From positions 123,714 through 187,713 of the forward strand of contig NZ_BMVK01000018.1 of NCBI RefSeq assembly GCF_014650675.1: 64,000 nt of DNA, in the 5' to 3' direction. Under the pieces are notes generated by a model. That model was not told the origin of the DNA, did not search any database, and saw only the letters and a program-made list of their open reading frames with translations. This document shows positions 41,350 to 51,400 of this stretch, in pieces (within the stretch, counting starts at the first letter, position 1; each line of letters begins with the position of its first letter). The position numbers were made by a program, and so were the translations under genes. The DNA comes from Streptomyces anulatus (GTDB lineage Bacteria > Actinomycetota > Actinomycetes > Streptomycetales > Streptomycetaceae).

Positions 41350-42648
41350 GTGCCCATGAGGTTGCTGGACATGGCACTGAAGCGGAACGCGGTACGGCAC
41401 GGGGGTGCTGCCGCGCCCGGTGCGGACGCCGGCGTCGCGACGGTGTCCCGGAGCCGGATCGGCAACTGGGCACTGGTCGGCGGTCTCGCGCTGCTGACCG
41501 TACTCGTCGTGCTCCTCGACGTCAGCACCGGCAACGACCTGCGGGTCGTGCCGCTGCTCGTGGTCGTCCCCGCACTGGCCTCCGTCTACTGCAGCCTCCG
41601 CCAGACCATCTGGATCGCGGTGTGGATCACCACGGTCGTCGTCGGATTCCGGGTCGGTGCCGACGGCACTTTCTGGGACTTCGTCTTCGGCATCGGATTC
41701 GCCGTACTGGCCTGTGCCCTCGGGGTCGCCGCCTGCGCGGCGCGGATCCGGCACGCCACCGAGATGGCGCGGCTGCGGTCCGCCGCCGTCACCCTGCAGC
41801 GCCAGATCCTGCGGCCGCTGCCGGTCGGTACCGACCACGTCATCGCGCACGGGCTCTACGAGCCGATCGAGGAGGACCGCTTCGTCGGCGGGGACATCTA
41901 CGAGGTCGTCGAGTCGCCCTACGGGACCCGGGTGATCATCGGGGATGTCCAGGGCAAGGGGCTCGCGGCCATCGGCGCCGGTTTCGCGGCCATCGCCGCG
42001 TTCCGTGAGGCGGCCATCCGCGAACCCACGCTCACCGGAGTGGTGGAGGCGCTGGAGGCCGCAGTCGTCCGGCACAACGTGTTCTCCGCCCAGACGGGTG
42101 AGGCCGAACGCTTCGTGACCGCGCTCGTCCTCGGGTTCGACGAGGGCGGCCGGGTGGAGGCCGTGAACTGCGGGCACCTGCCGCCGCGCCTGCTGCACGA
42201 CGGCCGGTCATCGGCCGTCACGCTCCACCGGACGTACGTCCCCCTCGGCCTCGCCGGACTGAGCCAGGAGACCCGTACGACCGAGTCCTTCGACCTCCCG
42301 CCGGGCGCGACGCTCCTCGTCGTCACCGACGGGGTGACCGAGGCCCGGGACGCCGCCGGCGCGTTCTACCCGCTGGACGAGCGGATCGGGGCCTGGGCCG
42401 GGCACGGGCCGCGCGAACTGCTCGACGCGCTCCACGTCGATCTGGAGGACTTCTCCGGAGGCGTCCGGCGCGACGACATCGCCGCGCTCGCCCTGCTGCA
42501 CACCCCCGCCGACGGCAGGCGTCGGCCCGCGGCGCCCGGCGACGCCGCTTCCCGCGTGGCCCCTCCCGGCGCTGTGGTTCCCGGCGTTCGCGCACCCGGC
42601 GATGACGCCGACGCGGGCGAGAACGAGCGGCGGACCGCCGCGGTCTGA
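41350..42648 (+). CDS. Membrane-bound PP2C (SpoIIE-type) serine phosphatase
   Basis: A 432-residue protein with about three to four transmembrane segments in residues 38-120 (WALVGGLALLTVLVVLLDV and others). A SpoIIE/RsbU-type PP2C phosphatase domain follows from ~150: FVGGDIYEVVES and VIIGDVQGKGLAA give the metal-binding Asp residues, and LLVVTDGVTEARD the later one. A Pro/Ala-rich tail ends it. No PAS or GAF sensor domain is present. GGAGG lies eight bases ahead of the GTG at 41350. Such phosphatases release anti-anti-sigma factors, so a link with the SigB-type factor 1.6 kb away is possible. Confidence 0.87.
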   Translation: MPMRLLDMALKRNAVRHGGAAAPGADAGVATVSRSRIGNWALVGGLALLTVLVVLLDVSTGNDLRVVPLLVVVPALASVYCSLRQTIWIAVWITTVVVGFRVGADGTFWDFVFGIGFAVLACALGVAACAARIRHATEMARLRSAAVTLQRQILRPLPVGTDHVIAHGLYEPIEEDRFVGGDIYEVVESPYGTRVIIGDVQGKGLAAIGAGFAAIAAFREAAIREPTLTGVVEALEAAVVRHNVFSAQTGEAERFVTALVLGFDEGGRVEAVNCGHLPPRLLHDGRSSAVTLHRTYVPLGLAGLSQETRTTESFDLPPGATLLVVTDGVTEARDAAGAFYPLDERIGAWAGHGPRELLDALHVDLEDFSGGVRRDDIAALALLHTPADGRRRPAAPGDAASRVAPPGAVVPGVRAPGDDADAGENERRTAAV

Positions 42649-42681
42649 GCGCGCGCCGCGCGCCCGCGGCAGGCTTCCCTG

Positions 42682-42715
42682 ATGTCCCCACGAGACGAAT
42701 GTCGCGTGGGGACAT
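42682..42715. promoter_or_regulatory. Inverted repeat, probable operator of the TetR-SDR-ADH operon
   Basis: ATGTCCCCACG at 42682-42692 and CGTGGGGACAT at 42705-42715 pair exactly around 12 bases, ending 21 bases before the TetR start. Size and position fit a TetR-family autoregulatory site. It could alternatively form an RNA hairpin, but it is not preceded by a gene end close enough to make termination the simplest reading. Confidence 0.6.
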
Positions 42716-42736
42716 TTTCAGGTGTACGGTGCACAT

Positions 42737-43492
42737 ATGACTCCGGAACGGAAGATCCCGGAACGGCGCAGCCGCAAGGCGCGCCGCACCCGCGACACCC
42801 TGGCGCAGGCCGCGTTCGAGCTGGTGCTCGACCGGGGGCTGCGGAACGTGACGGTCGAGGAGATCGCGGAGGCCGCGGACGTCGACCGCCGTACGTTCAG
42901 CCGGTACTTCACGAGCAAGGAGGCCGCCGCCCTCGACTCCCTGCGGGGCGACGGGGACCGCATCAACGCGGCCCTGCGCGCCCGGCCGGCCCCGGAACCC
43001 CCGCTCCTCGCCTACCGGCGGGCCGTCCTCGACTGGCTCGCCGATCCCGGGGCGGAGCCCTGGCACCGCCGCCCCCGGATCTTCGACCTGCTGGTCGTCG
43101 CCGAGGAGGAGCCGACCCTCTACGCCGTCTTCCACCACATCCGGGTGGACGCCCAGGAGGACTCGGTCGCCATCGTCGCGGACCGGCTCGGCGTCGACCC
43201 GCGGCAGGACATCCGGCCCGCCGTGACCGTCGCCGCGGGAGCGGGCGCACTGCTCGCCGCCCAGGCCGCCTGGGTGCGCGGAGGCCGCCCGGACGCCCTG
43301 CCCGCACTGGTCGCCGAGGCGTTCGACGCGCTCTCCGCCGACCTGCTCGGCGAACCGCGCCCCGCTCCGGAACGGCACCTGGACGCTCCGGAACAACACC
43401 CGGGCGCCCCGGAACAGCACCGGGGCATCACCAGCACCACCCGCACCACCAGCACCGCAGAAGAAGCAGAAGGAACCGAGGCAACCTCATGA
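42737..43492 (+). CDS. TetR family regulator
   Basis: A 251-residue regulator. The N-terminal HTH is VTVEEIAEAADVDRRTFSRYF at residues ~35-55, preceded by an Arg/Lys-rich arm. The C-terminus carries near-repeats of PERHLDAPEQHPGAPEQHRG type and a Thr/Ser tail, unusual for the family. The ATG at 42737 lacks a strong Shine-Dalgarno and may be read from a near-leaderless transcript. Its stop overlaps the SDR start (ATGA), so it is co-expressed with the two oxidoreductases that follow and probably represses them. Confidence 0.85.
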   Translation: MTPERKIPERRSRKARRTRDTLAQAAFELVLDRGLRNVTVEEIAEAADVDRRTFSRYFTSKEAAALDSLRGDGDRINAALRARPAPEPPLLAYRRAVLDWLADPGAEPWHRRPRIFDLLVVAEEEPTLYAVFHHIRVDAQEDSVAIVADRLGVDPRQDIRPAVTVAAGAGALLAAQAAWVRGGRPDALPALVAEAFDALSADLLGEPRPAPERHLDAPEQHPGAPEQHRGITSTTRTTSTAEEAEGTEATS

Positions 43493-44289
43493 CCACCGAG
43501 CACAGCACCACCCCCGCACCCGAGGCGAAGGCCGAAGCCCAGGCCGAGTTCGCGGGCCGCACCGCTCTCATCACCGGCGGCGCCTCCGGTATCGGCCTCG
43601 CCCTGGCCCGGCGGCTCGCCGCCGGCGGCGCGGCGGTCGTCGTCGCCGACTACGACGAGGAGAGCGCACGCAAGGCCGCGGCCGAGCTGGAGAGCACCGG
43701 AGCCAGGGCCGCAGCCGTCGCGATGGACGTCACCGACCCCGCCTCCGTCGAAGCGGGCGTGCGATTCGCGGTGGACACCTTCGGCGCCCTCCACCTCGCC
43801 GTCAACAACGCCGGCATCGCGGGCCCCAGCAGCCCCACCGGCGAGTACCCGGTCGAGGACTGGAACCGCGTCGTCGCCACCAACCTCAGCGGCGTCTTCC
43901 ACTCGATGCGCCACGAACTGCCCGCCATCGTCGCGGCGGGCGGCGGCGCGATCGTCAACATGTCCTCCATCCTCGGCACCAACGGCTTCGCGGGGTCGCC
44001 CGCCTACGTCGCGGCCAAGCACGGCGTCGTCGGCCTCACCAAGACCGCCGCGCTCGAGTACGCCGGGCAGAACGTCCGGATCAACGCGGTCGGCCCCGGC
44101 TTCATCGACACCCCGCTCCTGCGGAACACCGACCCGGGGGCCCGCGAGCACCTGGTCTCCCTGCACCCGGCCGGACGGCTCGGCACCGCCGAGGAGGTCG
44201 CCGAACTCGCCGCCTTCCTGCTCTCCGACAAGGCCTCCTTCATCCACGGCAGCTACCACCTGGTGGACGGCGGCTACTCCGCCCCGTGA
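43489..44289 (+). CDS. Short-chain dehydrogenase/reductase (SDR)
   Basis: A 266-residue classical SDR. The cofactor motif is ITGGASGIGLALARRLAAGG with an acidic residue (VVADYDEE) that favours NAD(H). The structural NNAG occurs in LAVNNAGIAG, the catalytic Ser in NMSSILG, and YxxxK in AYVAAKHG. An N-terminal Ala/Glu leader of ~18 residues is extra. Coupled to the TetR gene by ATGA and followed by a zinc alcohol dehydrogenase, it probably belongs to an alcohol or ketone catabolic step. Confidence 0.9.
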   Translation: MTTEHSTTPAPEAKAEAQAEFAGRTALITGGASGIGLALARRLAAGGAAVVVADYDEESARKAAAELESTGARAAAVAMDVTDPASVEAGVRFAVDTFGALHLAVNNAGIAGPSSPTGEYPVEDWNRVVATNLSGVFHSMRHELPAIVAAGGGAIVNMSSILGTNGFAGSPAYVAAKHGVVGLTKTAALEYAGQNVRINAVGPGFIDTPLLRNTDPGAREHLVSLHPAGRLGTAEEVAELAAFLLSDKASFIHGSYHLVDGGYSAP

Positions 44290-44377
44290 CGGAGCCCGAG
44301 TGGCGCGCGGGGGACACGGGGGCGACAAAAGAAGCACGGGGCGACAGAGCGAAACAAGGAAGAAGCGAGGAGACCCC

Positions 44378-45418
44378 ATGAAAGCCGTTCAGTACCGAGC
44401 CGTCGGCGCCGCCCCCGAGGTGGTCACCGTCCCGGACCCCGAGCCCGGCCCCGGCCAGGTCCTGCTGAAGGTCACCGCCGCCGGCGTCTGCCACTCCGAC
44501 ATCGCCGTGATGAGCTGGCCCGCCGACCAGATACCCTTCCCGCTGCCCCTCACCCTGGGGCACGAGGGCGTCGGCACGGTTGCCGCCCTCGGTGACGGCG
44601 TCGACGGCTTCGCCCTCGGCGACTCCGTCGCGGTGTACGGGCCCTGGGGCTGCGGCACCTGTGTGAACTGCGCCGAAGGCAAGGAGAACTACTGCCTGCG
44701 CGCCAAGGAGCTCGGCATCATGCCGCCCGGACTCGGCGCACCCGGCGCGATGGCCGAGTACATGATCGTCGACGATCCCCGCCACCTGATCCCGATCGGC
44801 GACCTCGACCCGGCGAAGACGGTGCCCCTCACCGACGCCGGACTGACCCCGTACCACGCGATCGTGCGTTCCCTGGCGAAGCTCGTTCCCGGTTCCACGG
44901 CCGTCGTCATCGGCACCGGCGGCCTCGGCCACGTCGCGATCCAGCTGCTGCGCGCCATGACGGCCGCCCGGGTGATCGCCCTCGACGTCACCGAGGACAA
45001 GCTCGCCCTGGCCAGGACCGTCGGCGCGCACGAAGCCGTCCTCTCCGACGAGAAGGCGGCCGCCCGTGTCATGGAACTGACCGGCGGACTCGGCGCCCAC
45101 GTGGTCCTCGACTTCGTCGGAGCGCCGCCCACCGTGGCGACCGCCGGAGCCGTCGCCCGCGTCGACGGCGACGTCACCATCGTCGGCATCGGCGGCGGTG
45201 CGCTCCCGGTCGGCTTCGGGACGCTCCCGTACGGCGCCAACGTGTGCGCGCCCTACTGGGGCTCGCGCAAGGAACTCGCCGAGGTCCTCGACCTGGCCCA
45301 CGCCGGAGCGGTGGACGTCCACGTGGAGACGTACACCCTCGATGAGGCCCCGCTCGCCTACGAGCGCCTCCACGACGGCAGGATCAACGGCCGGGCCGTC
45401 ATCCTCCCGAGCGGCTGA
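44378..45418 (+). CDS. Zinc-dependent alcohol dehydrogenase (NAD type)
   Basis: A 346-residue medium-chain dehydrogenase, complete. Catalytic zinc ligands are Cys in AGVCHSD and His in LGHEGVGTV. Structural zinc cysteines are in WGCGTCVNCAEGKENYC. The Rossmann motif is VIGTGGLGHVAIQLL, followed by an acidic end (ALDVTED) that favours NAD. AAGCGAGGAGA precedes the ATG. It is the third gene after TetR and SDR, separated by 88 bases. Confidence 0.92.
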   Translation: MKAVQYRAVGAAPEVVTVPDPEPGPGQVLLKVTAAGVCHSDIAVMSWPADQIPFPLPLTLGHEGVGTVAALGDGVDGFALGDSVAVYGPWGCGTCVNCAEGKENYCLRAKELGIMPPGLGAPGAMAEYMIVDDPRHLIPIGDLDPAKTVPLTDAGLTPYHAIVRSLAKLVPGSTAVVIGTGGLGHVAIQLLRAMTAARVIALDVTEDKLALARTVGAHEAVLSDEKAAARVMELTGGLGAHVVLDFVGAPPTVATAGAVARVDGDVTIVGIGGGALPVGFGTLPYGANVCAPYWGSRKELAEVLDLAHAGAVDVHVETYTLDEAPLAYERLHDGRINGRAVILPSG

Positions 45419-45425
45419 GGCCGCC

Positions 45426-45563
45426 CCGTACGCACGGCTGAACCTTTCCCGTACCCGTCGGTTGAAGCCGCTCCGTACGCACGGCTGAACCCTTCCCGTA
45501 CCCGTCGGTTGAAGCCACCCCGTACGCACGGCTGAACCCCTCCCGCACCAGGCGGTTGAACCT
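45426..45563. repeat. 47-bp tandem repeat, about 2.9 copies
   Basis: A unit beginning CCGTACGCACGGCTGAAC and including CCCGTACCCGTCGGTTGAA repeats with a 47-base period from 45426, 45473 and 45520; the last copy is shorter and more diverged. It lies directly after the alcohol dehydrogenase stop and before the ABC-F leader. No gene overlaps it. It is too long in period and too similar throughout to be a CRISPR. Confidence 0.8.
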
Positions 45564-45700
45564 CCCGGTCCGCCCCGGCGCCGAACGTCCGTCCGTCCGC
45601 CCCGGCGGCGCCCCCCCCGGGTCCTTCCCGGCGGCCGCGCCGCCGGGGCGGACGGAAAATACACGGCACCGGGAGGCCGGCCGCCGTTAGACTGGCCGGC

Positions 45701-45733
45701 ATGGGTTCGTACCGCTTCTACTTCTTCCGCTGA
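45701..45733 (+). CDS. Leader peptide MGSYRFYFFR ahead of the ABC-F gene
   Basis: A ten-codon frame rich in aromatic and Arg codons, ending TGA at 45731-45733. TAGACT at 45688-45693 is a good -10 element whose start point would be at or next to the ATG, so the message would be leaderless. It lies 174 bases ahead of the ABC-F start, with an 18-base palindrome between. ABC-F resistance genes are often controlled by ribosome stalling on such peptides. The role is inferred from layout. Confidence 0.5.
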   Translation: MGSYRFYFFR

Positions 45734-45788
45734 TCCCCGGCCCGGACGGCCGCAGCGCGCCGCACCGCGCGTCCCTCTGAGACGCCCC

Positions 45789-45806
45789 GGTGACGTCGAC
45801 GTCACC
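45789..45806. promoter_or_regulatory. 18-base palindrome between leader peptide and ABC-F gene
   Basis: GGTGACGTCGACGTCACC is a perfect palindrome located 56 bases after the leader peptide stop. In RNA it could form part of an attenuator whose folding depends on where the ribosome halts; in DNA it could be a protein site. No T tract follows it. Confidence 0.4.
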
Positions 45807-45907
45807 GCGCGCACCCGCCGCCGTCCCCTCCGCCGTCCGGCATCCACGCCCCGCCGCCGCGCCTCCACGCGCGCCTTCGCGGGCCGTCACCCAGGGAAAA
45901 GGCACCC

Positions 45908-47704
<1,797 letters not shown>

Positions 47705-48237
47705 GCGCGCAGCCGGTCGACGAACACCCGCTGACCGACGATCAGCCGCTCGGCGGCCAGCTCCGGCGTGCACCAGGCGAACCGGTCCATCTCCGGGAAC
47801 TCCTGCTGCACGCCGGACCCGCGCGGCCACTCCATCGTGAACGTCCCGGGCACGACGGACGCCACGTCCAGCTCCGCCTCCAGGGCCCAGACGGTCACCG
47901 TCTTGCCGCTGCGCTGCCGTGACTCGCCCAGCGCGATCCACTCGCCCGGCGGGACCGGGACCCCCAGCTCCTCCACGAACTCCCGGCGGGCGGCGGCCGC
48001 CGCGTCCTCCTCCGGTCCGTACTCGCCCTTCGGCACCGACCAGGCGGCCGCCTCCCGCCCCGCCCAGAACGGCCCGCCCATGTGCCCGATCAGCACCTCG
48101 ACATCCCGCCCGTCCACGCCCTCCGTGACCCGGAAGAGAAGAAGCCCCGCACTGCGCCTGCTTGTCGACATGTCGTCAAGTCTGCTGCGGCGCGGTGCGG
48201 GGCGCCATGCGGGCCCGGCCCTATCCGGAGGGAAGCG

Positions 48238-48648
48238 CTACGTCTTGCGGTAGCCGTACGCCTCCGAGGCCGCGGCCTCCACCGCCGCGAGGTCGCCGCC
48301 CGCCGAGGCGGTCACCACGGCTGCCACCGCGCCCTCCACGAACGGCGCGTCCACCAGCCGCGTGTCCTCGGGCAGCTCGTCGCCCTCGGCGAGCATGGCC
48401 TTCACCGTGAGGACCGCGCTTCCCAGGTCCACCAGGACCGCGACACCCGCACCCCGGTCCACCGAGGCGGCGGCCCGGCCGATCAGCTCCGCGCTCGTCC
48501 CGAGCCCACCGTTGGGCAGCCCGCCTGCCGGGGCGACCGGAGCGGTCACCCCTCCGGCGGCGAGGCCCCGCGCCAGCTCGGCGACCGACTCGGCGACCGG
48601 ACCGCTGTGGGAGACCAGCACGATGCCCACCTGCCGTGTGCCGCTCAC
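48238..48648 (-). CDS. dhaM: Dihydroxyacetone kinase phosphotransfer subunit DhaM
   Basis: A 136-residue EIIA-mannose-fold domain. The phosphorylated histidine lies in GIVLVSHSGPVAESVA. GVAVLVDLGSAVLTVKAML is the conserved second half. It passes phosphate from the PTS protein HPr to DhaL-bound ADP. Unlike the E. coli form it has no fused HPr or EI domains, so the general PTS must feed it. The GTG start overlaps the dhaL stop (GTGA). Confidence 0.88.
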   Translation of the reverse strand: MSGTRQVGIVLVSHSGPVAESVAELARGLAAGGVTAPVAPAGGLPNGGLGTSAELIGRAAASVDRGAGVAVLVDLGSAVLTVKAMLAEGDELPEDTRLVDAPFVEGAVAAVVTASAGGDLAAVEAAASEAYGYRKT

Positions 48649-49256
48649 GCGCCCGCTCCGTCCGCCGCCGTCGCCGCCAGGGCCTCGACCAGCAGCGCCG
48701 ACGAGGTCGCGCCCGGGTCCTGGTGCCCGATGCTGCGCTCGCCGAGATAGCTGGCCCGGCCCTTGCGCGCCTGCAACGGCACCGTCGCCTCGGCGCCCTC
48801 ACGGGCCGCGTTCGCGGCGCCGTCGAACGAGGTGGCGAGGGCCTCCGCCGCGGGCAGCAGCGCGTCGAGCATCGTCTTGTCCCCGGCCTGGGCGCCGCCC
48901 AGCTGTCCCACCGCGGCGACCCCGGCGGCGAACGCCCGGGCGAGCTGGTCCTGTGTCACCTCGTCGTCGTCCCCGAGCGCCTTGCCCGTACGGCGCAGCA
49001 GCGTCCCGTACAGCGGTCCGGACGCCCCGCCCACGGTGGAGATGAGCTGCCGTCCGGCCAGGGTGAGCACCGCACCGGGGGTGGCGGGGGAGTCCTTCTC
49101 CAGCACCTCCGTCACCGCCGTGAAGCCGCGCTGGAGGTTACTGCCGTGATCGGCGTCCCCGATCGCCGAGTCCAGCTCGGTCAGATGGTTCGCCTCACGC
49201 TCCACGGACGCCGCGACAGCGGTCATCCAGCGGCGGAAGAAGTCGGTGTCGAGCAC
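48645..49256 (-). CDS. dhaL: Dihydroxyacetone kinase ADP-binding subunit DhaL
   Basis: A 203-residue helical-barrel subunit. LDSAIGDADHGSNLQRGFTA carries the Asp residues that hold Mg-ADP. VGGASGPLYGTLLRRTGKAL and the final HQDPGATSSALLVEAL are family hallmarks. The GTG at 49256 is preceded by AGGAG; the nearby ATG is out of frame. It lies between dhaK (111 bases upstream) and dhaM, giving the usual K-L-M order. Confidence 0.9.
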   Translation of the reverse strand: MLDTDFFRRWMTAVAASVEREANHLTELDSAIGDADHGSNLQRGFTAVTEVLEKDSPATPGAVLTLAGRQLISTVGGASGPLYGTLLRRTGKALGDDDEVTQDQLARAFAAGVAAVGQLGGAQAGDKTMLDALLPAAEALATSFDGAANAAREGAEATVPLQARKGRASYLGERSIGHQDPGATSSALLVEALAATAADGAGA

Positions 49257-49367
49257 ATGATCTCCTGTTCCTCGGTCCCACCCGGAACGGGTCGTCCCGG
49301 CGGCGGCACGGGCTGTACGGCCGGCCCCGCGCCGGATTCGCACCCGGTCACGGGATCCCGTCGGCGC

Positions 49368-50360
49368 TCAGCAGCCCCAGCGGAGCGCGGCCGTCCGCAC
49401 GGGCGCGTCCCACAGTCGCAACAGCTCCTCGTCGACCTGGCACAACGTCACCGAACAGCCTGCCATGTCGAGCGACGTCACGTAGTTCCCGACGAGCGTA
49501 CGAGCCACCGGGACGCCCCGCTCGGACAGGACCCGGTGGACCTCGGCATTGAACCCGTACAGCTCCAGCAGCGGAGTCGCCCCCATGCCGTTCACCAGCG
49601 CGAGCACCGGGCCGGTGGGCCGCAGGTCCTCCAGCACCGCGTTCACGGCGAAGTCGGCGATCTCCCCGGACGTCATCATCGGACGCCGCTCACGCCCCGG
49701 CTCGCCATGGATGCCGATGCCCAACTCCAGTTCCCCTGCGGGAAGATCGAAGGTGGGGCTGCCCTTGGCCGGAGTGGTGACGGCGCCGAGCGCCACCCCG
49801 AAGCTGCGCGAGGCCCCGTTCACCTGCCGCGCGACGGCGGCCACCCGCTCCAGCGGAGCGCCCTCGTCCGCCAGGGCTCCGGCGATCTTCTCGACGAACA
49901 GCGTCGCTCCCGTACCGCGCCGCCCGGCGGTGAACGTACTGTCGCTGACGGCCACGTCGTCGTCCACGATCACCTGGGCGACCTGGATCCCCTCGTCGTC
50001 GGCGAGCTCTGCGGCCATCTCGAAGTTGAGGACGTCACCGGTGTAGTTCTTCACGACGAACAGCACCCCCGCCCCGCTGTCCACGGCTGCCGCCGCCCGC
50101 AGCATCTGGTCCGGCACGGGGGAGGTGAACACCTCCCCGGGGCAGGCGGCCGACAGCATCCCGGGCCCGACGAACCCGGCGTGCAGCGGCTCGTGCCCGG
50201 AACCGCCCCCGGAGACGAGGCCCACCTTTCCCGCCACGGGCGCGTCCCGCCGGGTGACGACCCGGTTCTCCACATCGACGGTCAGCTCGGGATGCGCGGC
50301 CGCGATGCCCCGCAGAGCATCGGCGACCACGGTCTCGGGAACGTTGATGAGCATTTTCAT
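49368..50360 (-). CDS. dhaK: Dihydroxyacetone kinase substrate-binding subunit DhaK
   Basis: A 330-residue subunit that binds dihydroxyacetone covalently through a histidine, here in LELGIGIHGEPGRER. GLVSGGGSGHEPLHAGFVG and FVVKNYTGDVLNFEMAAELA are the other hallmark segments. CCAGGAGATC precedes the ATG. First gene of dhaKLM, which makes dihydroxyacetone phosphate for glycolysis. No DhaR/DhaS regulator is adjacent; a broken GntR gene lies upstream. Confidence 0.93.
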   Translation of the reverse strand: MKMLINVPETVVADALRGIAAAHPELTVDVENRVVTRRDAPVAGKVGLVSGGGSGHEPLHAGFVGPGMLSAACPGEVFTSPVPDQMLRAAAAVDSGAGVLFVVKNYTGDVLNFEMAAELADDEGIQVAQVIVDDDVAVSDSTFTAGRRGTGATLFVEKIAGALADEGAPLERVAAVARQVNGASRSFGVALGAVTTPAKGSPTFDLPAGELELGIGIHGEPGRERRPMMTSGEIADFAVNAVLEDLRPTGPVLALVNGMGATPLLELYGFNAEVHRVLSERGVPVARTLVGNYVTSLDMAGCSVTLCQVDEELLRLWDAPVRTAALRWGC

Positions 50361-50794
50361 GCCGATCTCCTGGTGAGCGTAGCGGGGGGCTTCGCGACCT
50401 GCGTTTTTGCAGGTCAGCATGGGGATAGCCAGTTGTGGATCTTGGCGGTCCGTGGCGGCTTGCCGCGCCTTGTGGCGGTGCTGGTGCTGACTGCTTGCTG
50501 AGTATTCTGACTAGTTGTCAGTTCATTGATGCGGTGCTTTTGATCTTGAGGGATGGCTTTCGGGTGCTCCAACGTGATGATGCCAACGTGGCGTGTGCGA
50601 TGCCACCGCAAAGACGGCCTGCGTAGATCCAGGGCTCAAAGCGTCGGAGCTTGAGGTGGCCGTTCCGGATCCGGGTGGTGGGGGTGCGCGTGGGCATCTG
50701 AGTCCGAGCCCGCCGAGCGGTGCCCTTGGTGGACCGCTTCACGCGTGCGCGCGTTAAGGGCTGTCCGGCCGATCATGTGACTGACGTCCCCACG
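50361..50794. other. Gap upstream of dhaK without a supported gene
   Basis: The base composition drops in GC compared with neighbours and the codon pattern is lost. Short frames exist on both strands but none has a start signal or recognisable family. The stretch GGGCTGTCCGGCCGATCATG at 50758-50777 resembles GGGTCTGTCCGGCGGATCATG near 59214 and looks like an insertion-sequence end. The region also has to contain the dhaK promoter. Confidence 0.4.
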
Positions 50795-51060
50795 GTGATC
50801 CACGTTCAGATTTCGGAACACATCCGGTTGCGGATCGCAGTGGCGAGTGGCCGCCGCACTACCACCTCAAGAGCGAGCCGGAGCTGGCCCAGGAGTTCGG
50901 TGTCAGCCGCGGCACGCTGCGCAGAGCTCTGACCACGCTGATCGAGAAGGGTCTGCTGCGCCAGGTCCGGGGCCGAGGCACGTTCATGACATCGACGACG
51001 ATCGAACCCGCCATCGCGCAGAAGCGGAATCCCGCTCGTACGCCAGTACGATGCGCCACC
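50795..51060 (+). pseudogene. Frameshifted GntR-type regulator remnant
   Basis: From GTG 50795 the frame reads VIHVQISEHIRLRIAVASG, the start of a GntR winged helix. The match then moves to another frame after about 50847: PPHYHLKSEPELAQEFGVSR, then GTLRRALTTLIEKGLLRQVR and GRGTFM. One base appears to have been lost near 50845-50850. No effector domain follows. It is therefore a decayed regulator fragment. Confidence 0.6.
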
Positions 51061-51400
51061 GTGCCCGTACCGGTACAGGCACGAAGCGACAGGCTCGGCC
51101 CCTGGCGGCAGGCCGGTTCAGTCGTCGTCCGGTGCGCCGCCGGTCCAGGCGACCGGCCCCTCCACCGCGGCGCCGGGCCACTGGCACCTCCGCCGTACGA
51201 GCGCGATCACCACCGCCCCGACCACGATCGCCGTGCTTAACACTGCTGGGCCAGCAGGCCGTGTAAGTGTGCGTTACCCGGCCAGGTCGAGGTCCCCAAG
51301 GATCAGCTGGAGGACCTGCTGAAGGGAGACGTCCGCGTTGTCCTCGACTACGCCGCACGCCCGGACGGTGTCGCGTGGGCACCAGCCGCATAACCCGTGT

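Noticed and set aside
45426..45563. CRISPR-like array
   Set aside because: The 47-base unit repeats end to end without unique spacers, has fewer than three full copies, and no cas genes are near.
50361..50794. Minus-strand frame of 65 codons and overlapping frames as a transposase
   Set aside because: No transposase motif could be recognised, codon use is irregular and there is no start signal.
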